The notes: a model not told the origin generated them from the sequence alone. Positions 54,202 through 63,744 are shown, counted from the stretch's first letter. The stretch: 64,000 nt of DNA from Actinomycetes bacterium (GCA_027491335.1 JAIXWJ010000074.1:1-64000); one strand, 5' to 3'. Translations and numbers: made by a program.

Positions 54202-54798
54202 ATGGCGACGTTGCGATTCAGTTTCGGCACGATGGGCTCGGGAAAGAGCACCCTCGCCCTGCAGATCCATCACAACCTCGCGGTCCGCGATCGAAATGGA
54301 CTGTTGCTCACCAAGCTCGATCGTGACGGGACCCAGGTGACGAGTCGATTGGGTGTCTCCGCTCCGGCCGTGGAGGTGTCGGCCGACCTCGACCTGTTCG
54401 AGTTGGCGCGATCGCGATCGCCATTGGACTTCGTGGTGTGCGACGAGGTGCAGTTCTATTCGGTCGATCAATGCGATCAGTTGGCACGAATCGTGGACGA
54501 GCTCGGTGTGGACGTGTACGCGTTCGGGCTGATCACCGATTTCCGTGGCCTGTTGTTCGACGGAACACGGCGCATGCTCGAGGTGGCCGACGAGCGCGTC
54601 GAAATGCAGGTGGAGGCGCGCTGTTGGTGCGGATCGCGAGCCACGCACAACGCCCGCGTGGTGAACGGCACGGTGGTGTACGAGGGAGAGACGGTGGTCG
54701 TGGGCGACACGGGTGACGCACCCGAGCCGATGTTCGGCGACATCGTGCGCTACGAGTTGCTGTGTCGCCGCCATTATCTGGCCGGCGAGATGGACTGA
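54202..54798 (+). CDS. tdk: Thymidine kinase
   Basis: A 198-residue type II thymidine kinase, salvaging thymidine to dTMP. P-loop GTMGSGKST at residues 9-17 (the usual form is GPMFSGKS), catalytic Glu in DEVQF, lasso region and zinc cysteines in CWCG and CRRH. TAGTTT lies 9 bases before the ATG. Together with nrdJ and nrdR it makes this window rich in dNTP supply functions, though it is 11 kb away from them. Confidence 0.92.
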   Translation: MATLRFSFGTMGSGKSTLALQIHHNLAVRDRNGLLLTKLDRDGTQVTSRLGVSAPAVEVSADLDLFELARSRSPLDFVVCDEVQFYSVDQCDQLARIVDELGVDVYAFGLITDFRGLLFDGTRRMLEVADERVEMQVEARCWCGSRATHNARVVNGTVVYEGETVVVGDTGDAPEPMFGDIVRYELLCRRHYLAGEMD

Positions 54799-54822
54799 GC
54801 CCGAACGCTCAGTCTCGCGTGG

Positions 54823-56085
54823 TCAGTTCCAGGCGCACGGCATGCGCTTGATGCCGTTGATGAACGAGCTCTGCAGGTAGGCCGGCTCTCCGGTGATGCG
54901 CATGTTGGGCAGACGACGACGGATCTCGTCGAACATCACCTGGATCTCGCGACGCGCCAGATTGGCTCCGAGGCAGAAGTGCGGTCCGCCAGCGCCGAAA
55001 CCCACCTGGGCCGGGGCCACCGCGCGCGTCACGTCGAACTTGTGGGGGTTGTCGAACACGCGCTCGTCGCGGTTGCCCGAGGCGTAGAACATGACGACCT
55101 TCTCGCCGGCCTTCAGCTCCTGACCCGAGAGAACCGTGTCCTCGGTGACGGTGCGGCGGAAGTGAATGACCGGAGTGGCGTAACGCACGATCTCCTCCAC
55201 CGCGGTGCGGGTGTGGGTGTCGAAGTCGTCGAACCAGATCTTGCGTTGGTCGGGATTGTCGGTGAGCAACTTCATGCCGTGGCTGATGGCGTTGCGGGTG
55301 GTTTCGTTGCCGGCCACCACCAACAGGATGAAGAACGATCCGAACTCCTGGGCGGTGAGACGCTCGCCGTCGACGACCGCGTTCATCATGGCCGACGTGA
55401 CGTCGTCCTGCGGGTTGCCCACACGACTTTCACCCAGTGCTTGGGCGTACATGAACATCTCTAGGGCCACGGTCATGAGGTCCTCGTACGAACCCACGAA
55501 CTCGGGGTCGCCCACGCCGAGGATGACGTTGGTCCAGTGGAAGATCTTCTTGTGATCCTCCTCGGGGATGCCCATCATGTCGCAGATGATCGCGAGCGGC
55601 AGGGCCGCGGCCACTTCTTCGACGAAGTCGCACTCGCCGTTCGGGAAACGCTCGATGAGTTCGGTCACCAGTCGAGCGGCTCGGTCACGCACCTGATCCT
55701 CGATGCGCGACACTTCCTTGGGGGTGAATCCACGCGAGACGATGTTGCGCAGGCGGAAGTGCTTGGGGTCGTCCATGTTGATCATGGACCCGAAGAACTC
55801 GTTCATCTCCACCGGAAGGTCGCCGATGTTGCTGCCCTTGCCGCTGCAGTAGAGCTGCGGGTTGCGGCTGATCTGCCAGATGTCGTCGTGACGCGTGACG
55901 GCGTAGTAGCCGGGCCCCGGAGGGAACGGAGCGTCCTCGATGACGCGCTCCTCGAAGAACGCGAACGGCTTCTCGTCGCGCAGGGTGCGGAACGCCCCTT
56001 CGCGCCACGCGCGGTCGGCGGTCCAGAATTCGGGCGACGACAGGTCGATCTCGCTCAGCGGAACGTGGGGCAGGCTCGTGCTCAT
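54823..56085 (-). CDS. Cytochrome P450
   Basis: A 420-residue soluble bacterial P450. The I-helix oxygen-activation motif is AGNETTRN, the ExxR motif lies in EEIVRY, and the heme ligand is Cys371 in FGAGGPHFCLGANLARRE. The sequence is close in style to the CYP125/CYP142/CYP124 group that oxidises sterol side chains and branched lipids in Actinobacteria, but this cannot be confirmed by eye. TAACTT lies 7 bases before ATG 56085. No ferredoxin gene is adjacent. Confidence 0.92.
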   Translation of the reverse strand: MSTSLPHVPLSEIDLSSPEFWTADRAWREGAFRTLRDEKPFAFFEERVIEDAPFPPGPGYYAVTRHDDIWQISRNPQLYCSGKGSNIGDLPVEMNEFFGSMINMDDPKHFRLRNIVSRGFTPKEVSRIEDQVRDRAARLVTELIERFPNGECDFVEEVAAALPLAIICDMMGIPEEDHKKIFHWTNVILGVGDPEFVGSYEDLMTVALEMFMYAQALGESRVGNPQDDVTSAMMNAVVDGERLTAQEFGSFFILLVVAGNETTRNAISHGMKLLTDNPDQRKIWFDDFDTHTRTAVEEIVRYATPVIHFRRTVTEDTVLSGQELKAGEKVVMFYASGNRDERVFDNPHKFDVTRAVAPAQVGFGAGGPHFCLGANLARREIQVMFDEIRRRLPNMRITGEPAYLQSSFINGIKRMPCAWN

Positions 56086-56188
56086 GGGGGAGAAGTTAGT
56101 GCCCACGTCCGAACCGAGCACCAACGAGACGCCAACCAGCCGGTGTCGCACTCTCTGTCCCGACTCTCCCTGCCCCTACTCTTCCTGT

Positions 56189-56470
56189 ATGGCCGAGTAC
56201 ACCTTCTTCGTCGACGCGGACAGTTACGGCTTGGGCGGTTTCGAAGCCGCGGCGTTGGCGGCCGACGAGTCCGACCTGTTCGACGCGGGTGTGGAGTCCG
56301 TCGACATCCCCACCGCTTTCGGTGCGGATCTCGGCGATCGCATTCCGGTGCGCGTGGTCGGATCCCCCAAAGGTCTGCGTTTCTACGCGCGACTATTGGG
56401 TGTGAAGGATCCCATGCAACTGGACGAACTGGACCGTGTGATCGCCGCGGCGGTGGCCCGCGGCGAATGA
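56189..56470 (+). CDS. Small acidic protein of unknown function
   Basis: A 93-residue protein (MAEYTFFVDADSYG ... VIAAAVARGE), acidic, with no cysteine, TM or signal segment. The alternation of strands and a C-terminal helix (LDELDRVIAAAVA) suggests a compact alpha/beta domain. TACTCT lies exactly 6 bases before ATG 56189, which supports expression. I do not recognise the family. It is divergent from the P450 and converges with the RNase P RNA gene. Confidence 0.65.
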   Translation: MAEYTFFVDADSYGLGGFEAAALAADESDLFDAGVESVDIPTAFGADLGDRIPVRVVGSPKGLRFYARLLGVKDPMQLDELDRVIAAAVARGE

Positions 56471-56492
56471 GGGATCATCGCTCGTTGGTGGG

Positions 56493-56858
<366 letters not shown>

Positions 56859-56864
56859 AGGGGA

Positions 56865-56870
56865 AGTGTA
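56865..56870 (-). promoter_or_regulatory. rnpB -10 element
   Basis: TACACT on the minus strand ends 6 bases before the predicted RNase P RNA 5' end (56858). As the RNA end is set by helix P1 and not by a start codon, it calibrates the -10 to start-site distance used for the leaderless genes. No good -35 is visible. Confidence 0.6.
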
Positions 56871-56879
56871 CGGGCGGGC

Positions 56880-57812
56880 TCAGCCCTCGGCGTCGAGGTA
56901 CTCGTAGACCATCGAGTTCAGGCTCGGGGTCTCGAGGTTCACGTTGGTGCGGATGCCACTCTCGTTGGCGGCGCCCAGCGTGACCGGAACCGGTGCCTGG
57001 GTTCCGAAGGCCGACGGCGAGGCATAGGCGGTTTGAGTCTCGCCCTCCTCCTGGTACTCGGCGGCGATGGACAGACCCATGGACGAGACCAAACGAGCCG
57101 GGTTGAGCACGACGCCGAGAAGTGCCGCGTGACGGGCTTCCTGGTCGCCGATTCCCATGGCGGCCACGCGCAACGACTTGTCCGCGAGCAACGGCACGTA
57201 CGCCTGATAGGTGGACCCCGCGATGGTCTCGAGCGCGTAGGCGAGAGCCAGAACGTCGGCGGCCGGGTCATCGGTCGGCGGGATTCCGGTTGCCTCGTCA
57301 CCGACGATGAGCTTCAAGGCCGGCTCGATGTACACCGATTGCAAACGCGGGTTCGGCTGCGTGTAGGCCTTGCCACCCAAGTCCGTGGTGAGCGATGCGG
57401 TGGCCTCGGCGTGGGCGCGGTGGTCGTCGAGGAAACGCTTGGCGATCTCGGCGGCATCACCGGTGAGCAAGCCCGCACTGGCGACGGCTTCGTACACGAA
57501 GATGGCGTTGTGCTCGAGCGAGGTCGCCGTGCGCAACAAGGTGATGTCGGTGACTTCGGCCTCGACGAGTTTGTTCGGAGTCGGTGCGTCACCCAAGCGA
57601 GCGATACCGGTGGACTCCGAGCCGCCACAGGCCGCCACCAACGCGGCGAAGGACACGGTGGCTCCGCCGGCCACGAAGAAACGACGGCGCGACAACGAGC
57701 GGGCGAAGTTCAAGCCACTGGTGGCCTTAACGATGGAGCCGAACGCATCGGCGCCATGATCGGAGGGGGTGCGCAGCGCGCGACGCAATTCATCACGGTT
57801 GAAATCGTTCAT
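56880..57812 (-). CDS. Tat-exported ferritin-like lipoprotein
   Basis: A 310-residue protein. A twin-arginine-type signal SRRRFF at residues 41-46 leads a hydrophobic stretch ending in a lipobox (LVAAC, Cys62). The mature part is a four-helix ferritin-like domain with metal-ligand patterns SLEHNAIFVYE, DHRAHAEAT, LETIAGSTYQ and DQEARHAALL, fitting the Ferritin_2 family. A surface-anchored iron-handling or oxidase role is likely. ATG 57812 has CGGAG at proper spacing; ATG 57818 is an alternative. It follows the next gene by 13 bases in one operon. Confidence 0.82.
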   Translation of the reverse strand: MNDFNRDELRRALRTPSDHGADAFGSIVKATSGLNFARSLSRRRFFVAGGATVSFAALVAACGGSESTGIARLGDAPTPNKLVEAEVTDITLLRTATSLEHNAIFVYEAVASAGLLTGDAAEIAKRFLDDHRAHAEATASLTTDLGGKAYTQPNPRLQSVYIEPALKLIVGDEATGIPPTDDPAADVLALAYALETIAGSTYQAYVPLLADKSLRVAAMGIGDQEARHAALLGVVLNPARLVSSMGLSIAAEYQEEGETQTAYASPSAFGTQAPVPVTLGAANESGIRTNVNLETPSLNSMVYEYLDAEG

Positions 57813-57825
57813 GGTCATCTCCGGA

Positions 57826-58359
57826 TCAGGCCTGCGGGGCGAGGGACTCGACGTCGGACGTCGTGAGGAACAAGTCGATGTCGTTCACCGGCGACTTGCC
57901 GGCCAAGGCCGCCAGCGCCGCGCAATGGCGCGACTCGCCGATGAGGATGGACGCCACCAATGCGGCGCCCTCGGTTCCGTCGAGCCGACCGAGCAGGTCG
58001 GTGTGGGTGACGACCAGAGTGTTCTCGAGTTCGTGCGCGGCCAGAGCGGTCGATTCGGTGTTCGAGCCGAAGCCGGACTTCAAGGAGGAGAACAGTTCGT
58101 CGTTGCGGGCCTGGGGGGCGTCGGTGCCGAGCAGAGCCGACAACGATTGCGCGTACGCATCGTGGTGGGCGGCCAACGCGGCGAGGCTGCCGATCTGATC
58201 TCCGCCGGCACCCTCGGCCACGGCCTGCTCGTACAGATCGCGCGCGGTCAGCTCGGCGGCCTGGGCAAAGGCCAGCAACTCGATGTCGGCCGACGTGGGC
58301 CGACGCGGGGGCGTGGCCGCGCTCTTGTCACTGGTACTGGTCACGGGGGTCGTGCTCAC
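57826..58359 (-). CDS. Ferritin-like domain protein
   Basis: A 177-residue helical protein with repeated ferritin-type metal ligands: FAQAAELTARDLYEQ, AAHHDAY, AHELENTLVVTH and GESRHCAAL. There is no signal peptide, unlike its downstream partner, so the pair may work on both sides of the membrane or travel together through Tat (inference). GTG 58359 follows AAAGGA; a longer in-frame start exists but lacks a ribosome binding site. It is the first gene of a two-gene operon. Confidence 0.75.
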   Translation of the reverse strand: MSTTPVTSTSDKSAATPPRRPTSADIELLAFAQAAELTARDLYEQAVAEGAGGDQIGSLAALAAHHDAYAQSLSALLGTDAPQARNDELFSSLKSGFGSNTESTALAAHELENTLVVTHTDLLGRLDGTEGAALVASILIGESRHCAALAALAGKSPVNDIDLFLTTSDVESLAPQA

Positions 58360-58422
58360 GAGTGTCCTTTCGAAACCGAAAGCCCGACGAAGACCGTCGA
58401 GGCGTCCGAACAACTCCACACT

Positions 58423-59928
58423 CTAGAAGTCGAGGCTCGATAGCTCGGGTATCCAACCGGAGGCGCGGGTCACAGCATCGGCCCATTTCTCCCGTTGGCG
58501 GGCGCGGTCCGTGTCGGTTCGGGGCTCCACGAGCGACAGGGGACGCCACAGATCGGCGATCTCGTCGAGGGTGGCCCAGGTGCCCGTGGCCAGCCCCGCC
58601 AAGTACCCCGCGCCCAGGGTGGTGGCCTCACTCAGGGGCGACACCGCGACCGGGCGACCGGTGGCGTCGGCCAATGCCTGAACGAAGGTCCGGTTCCGGC
58701 TCATTCCCCCGTCGACGCGAATCTCGGGGACCCGGATGCCGGGATGGTCGGCCTCGATGGCCTCGAGCAGGTCGGCGCCGCGGTGGGCCACGCCCTCGAG
58801 CACCGCGCGCACCACCTGGGCGCGCCCCGAACCTCGCGTGAGCCCGAGCAACGCTCCGCGTGCCCCGTAGTCCCAGTGGGGCGTTCCGAGCCCGAGCAAC
58901 GCCGGCACGTACACGACCCCGTCGGTGTCGGCACAGGAGGCGGCGATGGCATCACTGTCGGCGGCGTCGGCGATGATGCCGAGATCGTCGCGCAACCATT
59001 CGACGTTCGTGCCCGCGGACAACATGATCGCTTCCGACGCCCACCACACGTCGGGTGCCGGAGTTCCCGCCCGGCTCCACGCCACGATGGGAAACGTTCC
59101 GTGCGCGAGTCGTTCGGGTTTGTCCGGGGCCTGCGAACCGAGCAAGACGTTCATCATCCCGCCGGTGCCGAAGGTGCACTTGGCCATGTTCGGGCGAACG
59201 CACGACTGGCCCATCAACGACGCCTGTTGGTCGCCGGCCAACGCGGCGATCGGGGGAGCACCGTCGAGAGCGGTGGCGTGTCCGACGACGCCCGACGACG
59301 CCACGATGGTGGGCAGGATCTCCATCGGAACCCCGAGGGCTTCGCAGGCCCTCGCGTGCCAACGCGGTCCACCATCGGCCGTGATCTCGCAGAGTCCGGT
59401 GACGGCGGCGTTCCCATGGTCGGTCACGTGCAACGTTCCACCCGACAAAGTCCAGGCGATCCACGTGTCGACCGTTCCGAACGCGAGGTCATCGGCGATG
59501 GCGGCCACCGCGGCCGCGTCGCCCACGTGGTTCTTCAACAGCCATGCGACCTTGGTTGCCGACTGGTTGGGGGCCAAACCGAGTCCGTGTTCGAGCTTGG
59601 CCATGATGCACTCACCCACGGTGCGCAGGTCCTGCCAACCGAGAGCGGGGCCGATGGGGACTCCGGTGCTCCGACGCCACACGATGGTGGACGCCCTCTG
59701 GTTGGTGATGCCGACCGAGCCCACGGGTCCGGCATCGGCGAGGGCGAGGCGCGAAACCTCGAGCACCAGGCGAGCCATCTCGACCGCGTCGAACTCCACG
59801 AGGCCGGCGAACGGCGTCGACGGAACGAAGGATCGATGGTGGAGCCCATCGATGGACCCGTCGGCGCGCACGACGGCGGACCGCAGTCCGCTCGTTCCGA
59901 TGTCGATGACGAGAACGGAGCTACTCAT
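58423..59928 (-). CDS. glpK: Glycerol kinase-like FGGY carbohydrate kinase
   Basis: A 501-residue FGGY-family kinase. Phosphate-1 motif IDIGTSGLRSAVV, substrate region GITNQRASTIVW and GWQDLRT, and the adenosine motif FGTGGMMNVLL and RVDGGMSRN are present. Context with glpD supports glycerol as substrate, yielding glycerol 3-phosphate. The motif GITNQR matches GlpK better than xylulokinase. It is the last gene of the glpD-flavoprotein-membrane protein-glpK run, 17 bases after its neighbour. Confidence 0.85.
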   Translation of the reverse strand: MSSSVLVIDIGTSGLRSAVVRADGSIDGLHHRSFVPSTPFAGLVEFDAVEMARLVLEVSRLALADAGPVGSVGITNQRASTIVWRRSTGVPIGPALGWQDLRTVGECIMAKLEHGLGLAPNQSATKVAWLLKNHVGDAAAVAAIADDLAFGTVDTWIAWTLSGGTLHVTDHGNAAVTGLCEITADGGPRWHARACEALGVPMEILPTIVASSGVVGHATALDGAPPIAALAGDQQASLMGQSCVRPNMAKCTFGTGGMMNVLLGSQAPDKPERLAHGTFPIVAWSRAGTPAPDVWWASEAIMLSAGTNVEWLRDDLGIIADAADSDAIAASCADTDGVVYVPALLGLGTPHWDYGARGALLGLTRGSGRAQVVRAVLEGVAHRGADLLEAIEADHPGIRVPEIRVDGGMSRNRTFVQALADATGRPVAVSPLSEATTLGAGYLAGLATGTWATLDEIADLWRPLSLVEPRTDTDRARQREKWADAVTRASGWIPELSSLDF

Positions 59929-59945
59929 GAGGAGAGTCTGTCACG

Positions 59946-60398
59946 TCAACGTTGACCTCTCGGCCGAGCGCCGTGCTTGCGCATCGACGAGCCGAGAAGT
60001 CCGCCCAGAACTCCCATCGTGATCATGATGGTGAGATTGAAGATCACGCCGGTCCAGCGGACCTCGCCGCCACGGGCGATCTTGATCACGATGAGAACGG
60101 CCTGCGGGACGATGTAGGAGACCGCGGCGGTGACGATGCCATGCGAGAGCGGGGTTCCGCGCTGTTGATGCCACGCGGCCACGCCGGCACCGAGGAGGAA
60201 ACCAATGGCGGCGCACAACGACAACAACACGACGAGCGTTGCTTTGCCTCCCTCGGGTGTTTGGTCGCCGGCAATGAGGCGAGCCGCCACCGAGAACGGG
60301 ACCGCGAACACCAACGCGACCATGCCACCGGCACGAATCGCGGAGCGATCCCAACGTCCGTCGGATGATGACGCCGATGATGATGCCGATGAATTCAT
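59946..60398 (-). CDS. Four-TM membrane protein in the glycerol operon
   Basis: A 150-residue protein with a Ser-rich N-terminus and four predicted helices (around MVALVFAVPFSVAARLI, LVVLLSLCAAIGFLLG, IVTAAVSYIVPQAVLIVI and VIFNLTIMITMGVLGGLLG). I do not recognise the family; it is too small and lacks NPA motifs to be a GlpF channel. ATG 60398 overlaps the stop of the upstream flavoenzyme gene (ATGA), so it is translationally coupled. A GTG at 60404 with GGAAGGAG is an alternative start. Confidence 0.65.
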   Translation of the reverse strand: MNSSASSSASSSDGRWDRSAIRAGGMVALVFAVPFSVAARLIAGDQTPEGGKATLVVLLSLCAAIGFLLGAGVAAWHQQRGTPLSHGIVTAAVSYIVPQAVLIVIKIARGGEVRWTGVIFNLTIMITMGVLGGLLGSSMRKHGARPRGQR

Positions 60399-61894
60399 GG
60401 CCACTGCACTCCTTCCCAGCCCGATGGCACGGGTAGTCCCATCTTGCCCGGGTTGAGGATTCCGTTGGGGTCGAGAGCCGACTTCAGCGCGCACAGCACG
60501 GCGAAGCCCGAGCCGAGCGCCTCGCGCACGAAGCGCGCACGATTGATGCCGACACCGTGATGGTGGCTGAGATTTCCGCCGTGGGCGAGCACCGCGCGCG
60601 TTCCGGCGTCCCACAGCGCGGCGTACGTGGATTCCACGGCTTCGGCCGGTGGGTTGGCGGCGAACGTGAAGTAGAGGCACGCACCGTCGACGTAACTGTG
60701 GGAGAGATGGCACGTGGCGGTGCGGGCATGGGGAACGGCGAGCATGGCCGCGCGGGTGGCGTCGAAGATCTCGCTCAATCGACTCCACGGCGCGGCGATC
60801 TCCATGGTGTCCACCACGAACCCCTTCTTGGTGAGGGCCTGCAACGCACTGGTGTCGTTGCGGTGGTGCATCCAGCGCTCCACCAATTCGACGTCGCGGG
60901 GCGCGCATCCGGGCGTGGCCAGACACTCTTCCTCCACGATGCTCATGGAGGCGTCCACACTGGCGCGATCACCTTCGTCGAGAACCAACAGCACGCACAC
61001 GGTGCCGTCGCCACCTTGACCGCGCTGACTCTCGGGTGCGTCGTACAGACGCAACACCGCCGGCGTGCCACCGCGACGAAGAATCCGTCGACACGCGTCG
61101 AGCCCGCTCTCGAAGTCGGCGAAACCGAATGCCGCGCGGCGCTCGCTGGTGGCCAGTGGATGACAACGCAGCCACACGCGAGTGACGACGCCGAGGGTTC
61201 CCTCGCTTCCGATGAAGATCTGGTCGAGATCGGGTCCGGCCGCGGCGCGTGGTGCACCACCGGTGCGCACGATCGATCCGTCGGCCAGCACCACCTCGAG
61301 GCCGACGACCATGTCCTCGATCTTCCCGTATCGCGTGGAGTACTGCCCCGCACCGCGACACGCGACCCATCCGCCGACGGTGGCGATGTCGAAGCTCTGT
61401 GGGAAGTGGCCGACCGTGAGACCGAGTGGTCGCAGATGCGCTTCGAGATCGGGCCCGAACGTTCCGGGAAGAACTTCGACGATCAACGACTCGTCGTCGA
61501 CGGAAGCGACACCGTGCAAGGCGGTGGTATCGAGCAACACGCCGCCATGAAGCGGTGTGGAAGCTCCACAGACACCGCTTCGACCACCGGCGGCGGTGAC
61601 CGGGATGACGTGTTCGTTGCAGTACGCGAGCAGTCGGGAGACCTCGTTCGTCGACTCGGGGCGACACACCGCGACGGCGCGCATGGGCACCTCGCCACGC
61701 AGGGCCCAATGCATGCTCAACGGCCACCAATCCCGGCTGGCCTCGGCCGTGCCGAGAACGGAGACGTCGGTGGGGCAGATCGAGGCGATCCGTTCGAGAT
61801 GCTCGGGGGAGACGATGGGGGTGCGGTGGTCGAAGCGATTGGTGACGTCGCCGTCGGTGACGAGCTCGATCGGGGGAGTGATCTCGGTGGTCAT
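60395..61894 (-). CDS. AGPS-like FAD-binding oxidoreductase
   Basis: A 499-residue flavoprotein of the VAO/PCMH family. FAD-binding segments are AGGRSGVCGAS, FDIATVGGWVACRGAGQYST and FIGSEGTLGVVTRV. The C-terminal SHHHGVGINR, with His444-His446, matches alkyldihydroxyacetonephosphate synthase, where the histidines are catalytic, better than glycolate or lactate dehydrogenase (GlcD). Coupled by ATGA overlap to glpD and within a glycerol operon, it may use a glycerol-derived substrate. Ether-lipid synthesis is possible but unproven. Confidence 0.82.
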   Translation of the reverse strand: MTTEITPPIELVTDGDVTNRFDHRTPIVSPEHLERIASICPTDVSVLGTAEASRDWWPLSMHWALRGEVPMRAVAVCRPESTNEVSRLLAYCNEHVIPVTAAGGRSGVCGASTPLHGGVLLDTTALHGVASVDDESLIVEVLPGTFGPDLEAHLRPLGLTVGHFPQSFDIATVGGWVACRGAGQYSTRYGKIEDMVVGLEVVLADGSIVRTGGAPRAAAGPDLDQIFIGSEGTLGVVTRVWLRCHPLATSERRAAFGFADFESGLDACRRILRRGGTPAVLRLYDAPESQRGQGGDGTVCVLLVLDEGDRASVDASMSIVEEECLATPGCAPRDVELVERWMHHRNDTSALQALTKKGFVVDTMEIAAPWSRLSEIFDATRAAMLAVPHARTATCHLSHSYVDGACLYFTFAANPPAEAVESTYAALWDAGTRAVLAHGGNLSHHHGVGINRARFVREALGSGFAVLCALKSALDPNGILNPGKMGLPVPSGWEGVQWP

Positions 61895-63573
61895 GGGTAC
61901 ATCTCGCTCTCGGTGACGAGCGCCGCGGTGGATTCGTGGGCGCAGATTTCGACGAAGGCGGCGACTTCGGCGTCGACGCGCGTCGCGTCCCAACCGGCCA
62001 CGGGGGCGACCAATTCGGCAACCGAGCGGGCCGCGGCCAAGGTGGCCTCGCGGTCGAACAACAGGCAACGAGTTCGGCGCACGAGAACGTCGTCGAGGGT
62101 CGTGGCCATTTCATGGGTGACGGCATGTATGGCTTCGGCCCGCACGTAGGGCAGTCCGCTCACGAGCGGTTCGGCGAGGTTCGGTTGGGCGGCGATCATG
62201 GCGCGAATCAGGTGGGCTTCGCTGCCGAAGCGGGATTCGAGATGCGCATCGAGTGACCCGTCGGTTCGCGGACGCATGGCACCGCGCAACTTCAGGCGCT
62301 TCGTTCGACAGCGACCAACGCTCGTTCCCGAGAGCAACTCGAGGGCCGCGTCGACCGTGTCTTGGGCCATCTCGCGATACGTCGTGAGCTTTCCTCCGGT
62401 GACCGTGATGATCCCGGACTCGCCGCGATGCACGAGATGTCGACGCGACAGATCGGCGGTGCGCGCGGCCTTTCCGCCCTGGCCGGTTCCGTCGGAAGCG
62501 TTCACTTGTTTCACCAACGGGCGCAGTCCGGCCCACACGCCCGTCACGTCGTCGGCGGTGACTCCGGTGGTGACGCTGGCGTTGAGGGCCCGCAACACGT
62601 AGTCGATGTCGTCCTTGGTGCATTGCGGATCGTCGACGGGTCCGCGGTAGTCGGTGTCGGTGGTTCCGACGTACGTGTGCGTGAAGGTTCCGTCGGGTCG
62701 AGGACCCCACGGAACCACGAAGAGACTTCGCTTGTCCTTCGGAACCGGAATCACCACGGCGATGTCGTTGCGAACCTTCTCCCACGGCACCGTCACGTGC
62801 ACGCCCTTGGCCGGACGAATGGTGTCGGGGTCGACACCGGTTTCGAATGTGCGGATCTCGTCGGTCCAGACGCCGGCGGCGTTGATCACCACCTTGGTGG
62901 AAACGTCGAAACTCTCGCCGTCGCATCGAACCGACACGCCGTTCGCGCGCCCTGACGCGTCGCGCGTGATCGCGGTGACGGCGCAACGGTTCACGACGAC
63001 CGCGCCATGATCGGCGGCGGTGAATGCGACCGACAGACAGAGTCGAGCGTCGTCGGCTTGCGCGTCGTAGTAGATGTACGCCGACGCGAGACGTTGCGAG
63101 GGCATGGTGGGCATGTGAGCGAGTGCCTTCTTCTTTCGAAGGCGTCGGTGAATGCGGCCGATTCGCGCGCCACCGGTGATGTCGTACATCCACAGAGCGG
63201 ATCCGAGCGCGCGCGCGATCTTGCGCGACACCAATCCGTCCTTGGTGAGGATGGGAAGCATGAACGGCAACAACGACACCAGGTGCGGTGCGTTTCGACG
63301 AAGTCGTTGACGTTCGTGGAGTGCTTCGTACACCAAGCGAACCTCGCCCTGTTGCAGATAGCGCAGACCACCGTGCACCAACTTCGAGCTCTTCGATGAC
63401 GTACCCGACGCGAAGTCGTCGCGCTCGACCAACGCGGTGCGCAAACCGCGCGACGCGGCATCGAGTGCCACGCCCACACCCGTGATGCCGCCGCCGATGA
63501 CGATGACGTCGAAGCCACCCGATTTCAGGCGAGAGATCTGGTCGGAGCGCACGATCGAGGTGGGTCGGACCAT
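61891..63573 (-). CDS. glpD: Glycerol-3-phosphate dehydrogenase, FAD-dependent
   Basis: A 560-residue respiratory enzyme oxidising glycerol 3-phosphate to DHAP at the membrane. FAD motif VIGGGITGVGVALDAASRG, then SSKSSKLVHGGLRYL, AAGVWTDEIR and GGKLTTYREMA; a C-terminal GlpD_C helical domain follows. ATG 63573 has TACTGT 7 bases upstream; the longer in-frame extension runs through the low-complexity G-tract region and is rejected. First gene of the operon ending with glpK. Confidence 0.94.
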   Translation of the reverse strand: MVRPTSIVRSDQISRLKSGGFDVIVIGGGITGVGVALDAASRGLRTALVERDDFASGTSSKSSKLVHGGLRYLQQGEVRLVYEALHERQRLRRNAPHLVSLLPFMLPILTKDGLVSRKIARALGSALWMYDITGGARIGRIHRRLRKKKALAHMPTMPSQRLASAYIYYDAQADDARLCLSVAFTAADHGAVVVNRCAVTAITRDASGRANGVSVRCDGESFDVSTKVVINAAGVWTDEIRTFETGVDPDTIRPAKGVHVTVPWEKVRNDIAVVIPVPKDKRSLFVVPWGPRPDGTFTHTYVGTTDTDYRGPVDDPQCTKDDIDYVLRALNASVTTGVTADDVTGVWAGLRPLVKQVNASDGTGQGGKAARTADLSRRHLVHRGESGIITVTGGKLTTYREMAQDTVDAALELLSGTSVGRCRTKRLKLRGAMRPRTDGSLDAHLESRFGSEAHLIRAMIAAQPNLAEPLVSGLPYVRAEAIHAVTHEMATTLDDVLVRRTRCLLFDREATLAAARSVAELVAPVAGWDATRVDAEVAAFVEICAHESTAALVTESEMYP

Positions 63574-63603
63574 GCCCGCGACAGTACCCCCGACCGGCCC
63601 ACA

Positions 63604-63671
63604 GGGGAGAGGGGACCGGGGAGAGGGGTATAGGGGACGGGGGAGAGGGGTAGAGGGGACGGGGTTGGGGG
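63604..63671 (+). repeat. Run of ten G-tracts (possible G-quadruplexes)
   Basis: Ten runs of four or five G, separated by 2-4 bases (mostly AGA, AC, TATA or TAGA), occupy 68 bases on the plus strand. Several four-stranded structures could form. The tract lies between the divergent glpD (its -10 is at 63586-63581) and fur promoters. The unit GGGGAGA recurs, so the block is also a degenerate tandem repeat. Confidence 0.7.
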
Positions 63672-63744
63672 TTGAGACCGATTTCACTCGGTGCTAGTTC
63701 GCACTCTTTGCAGATTGAGAAACGATGCGTCTATTTTTCCCCTC

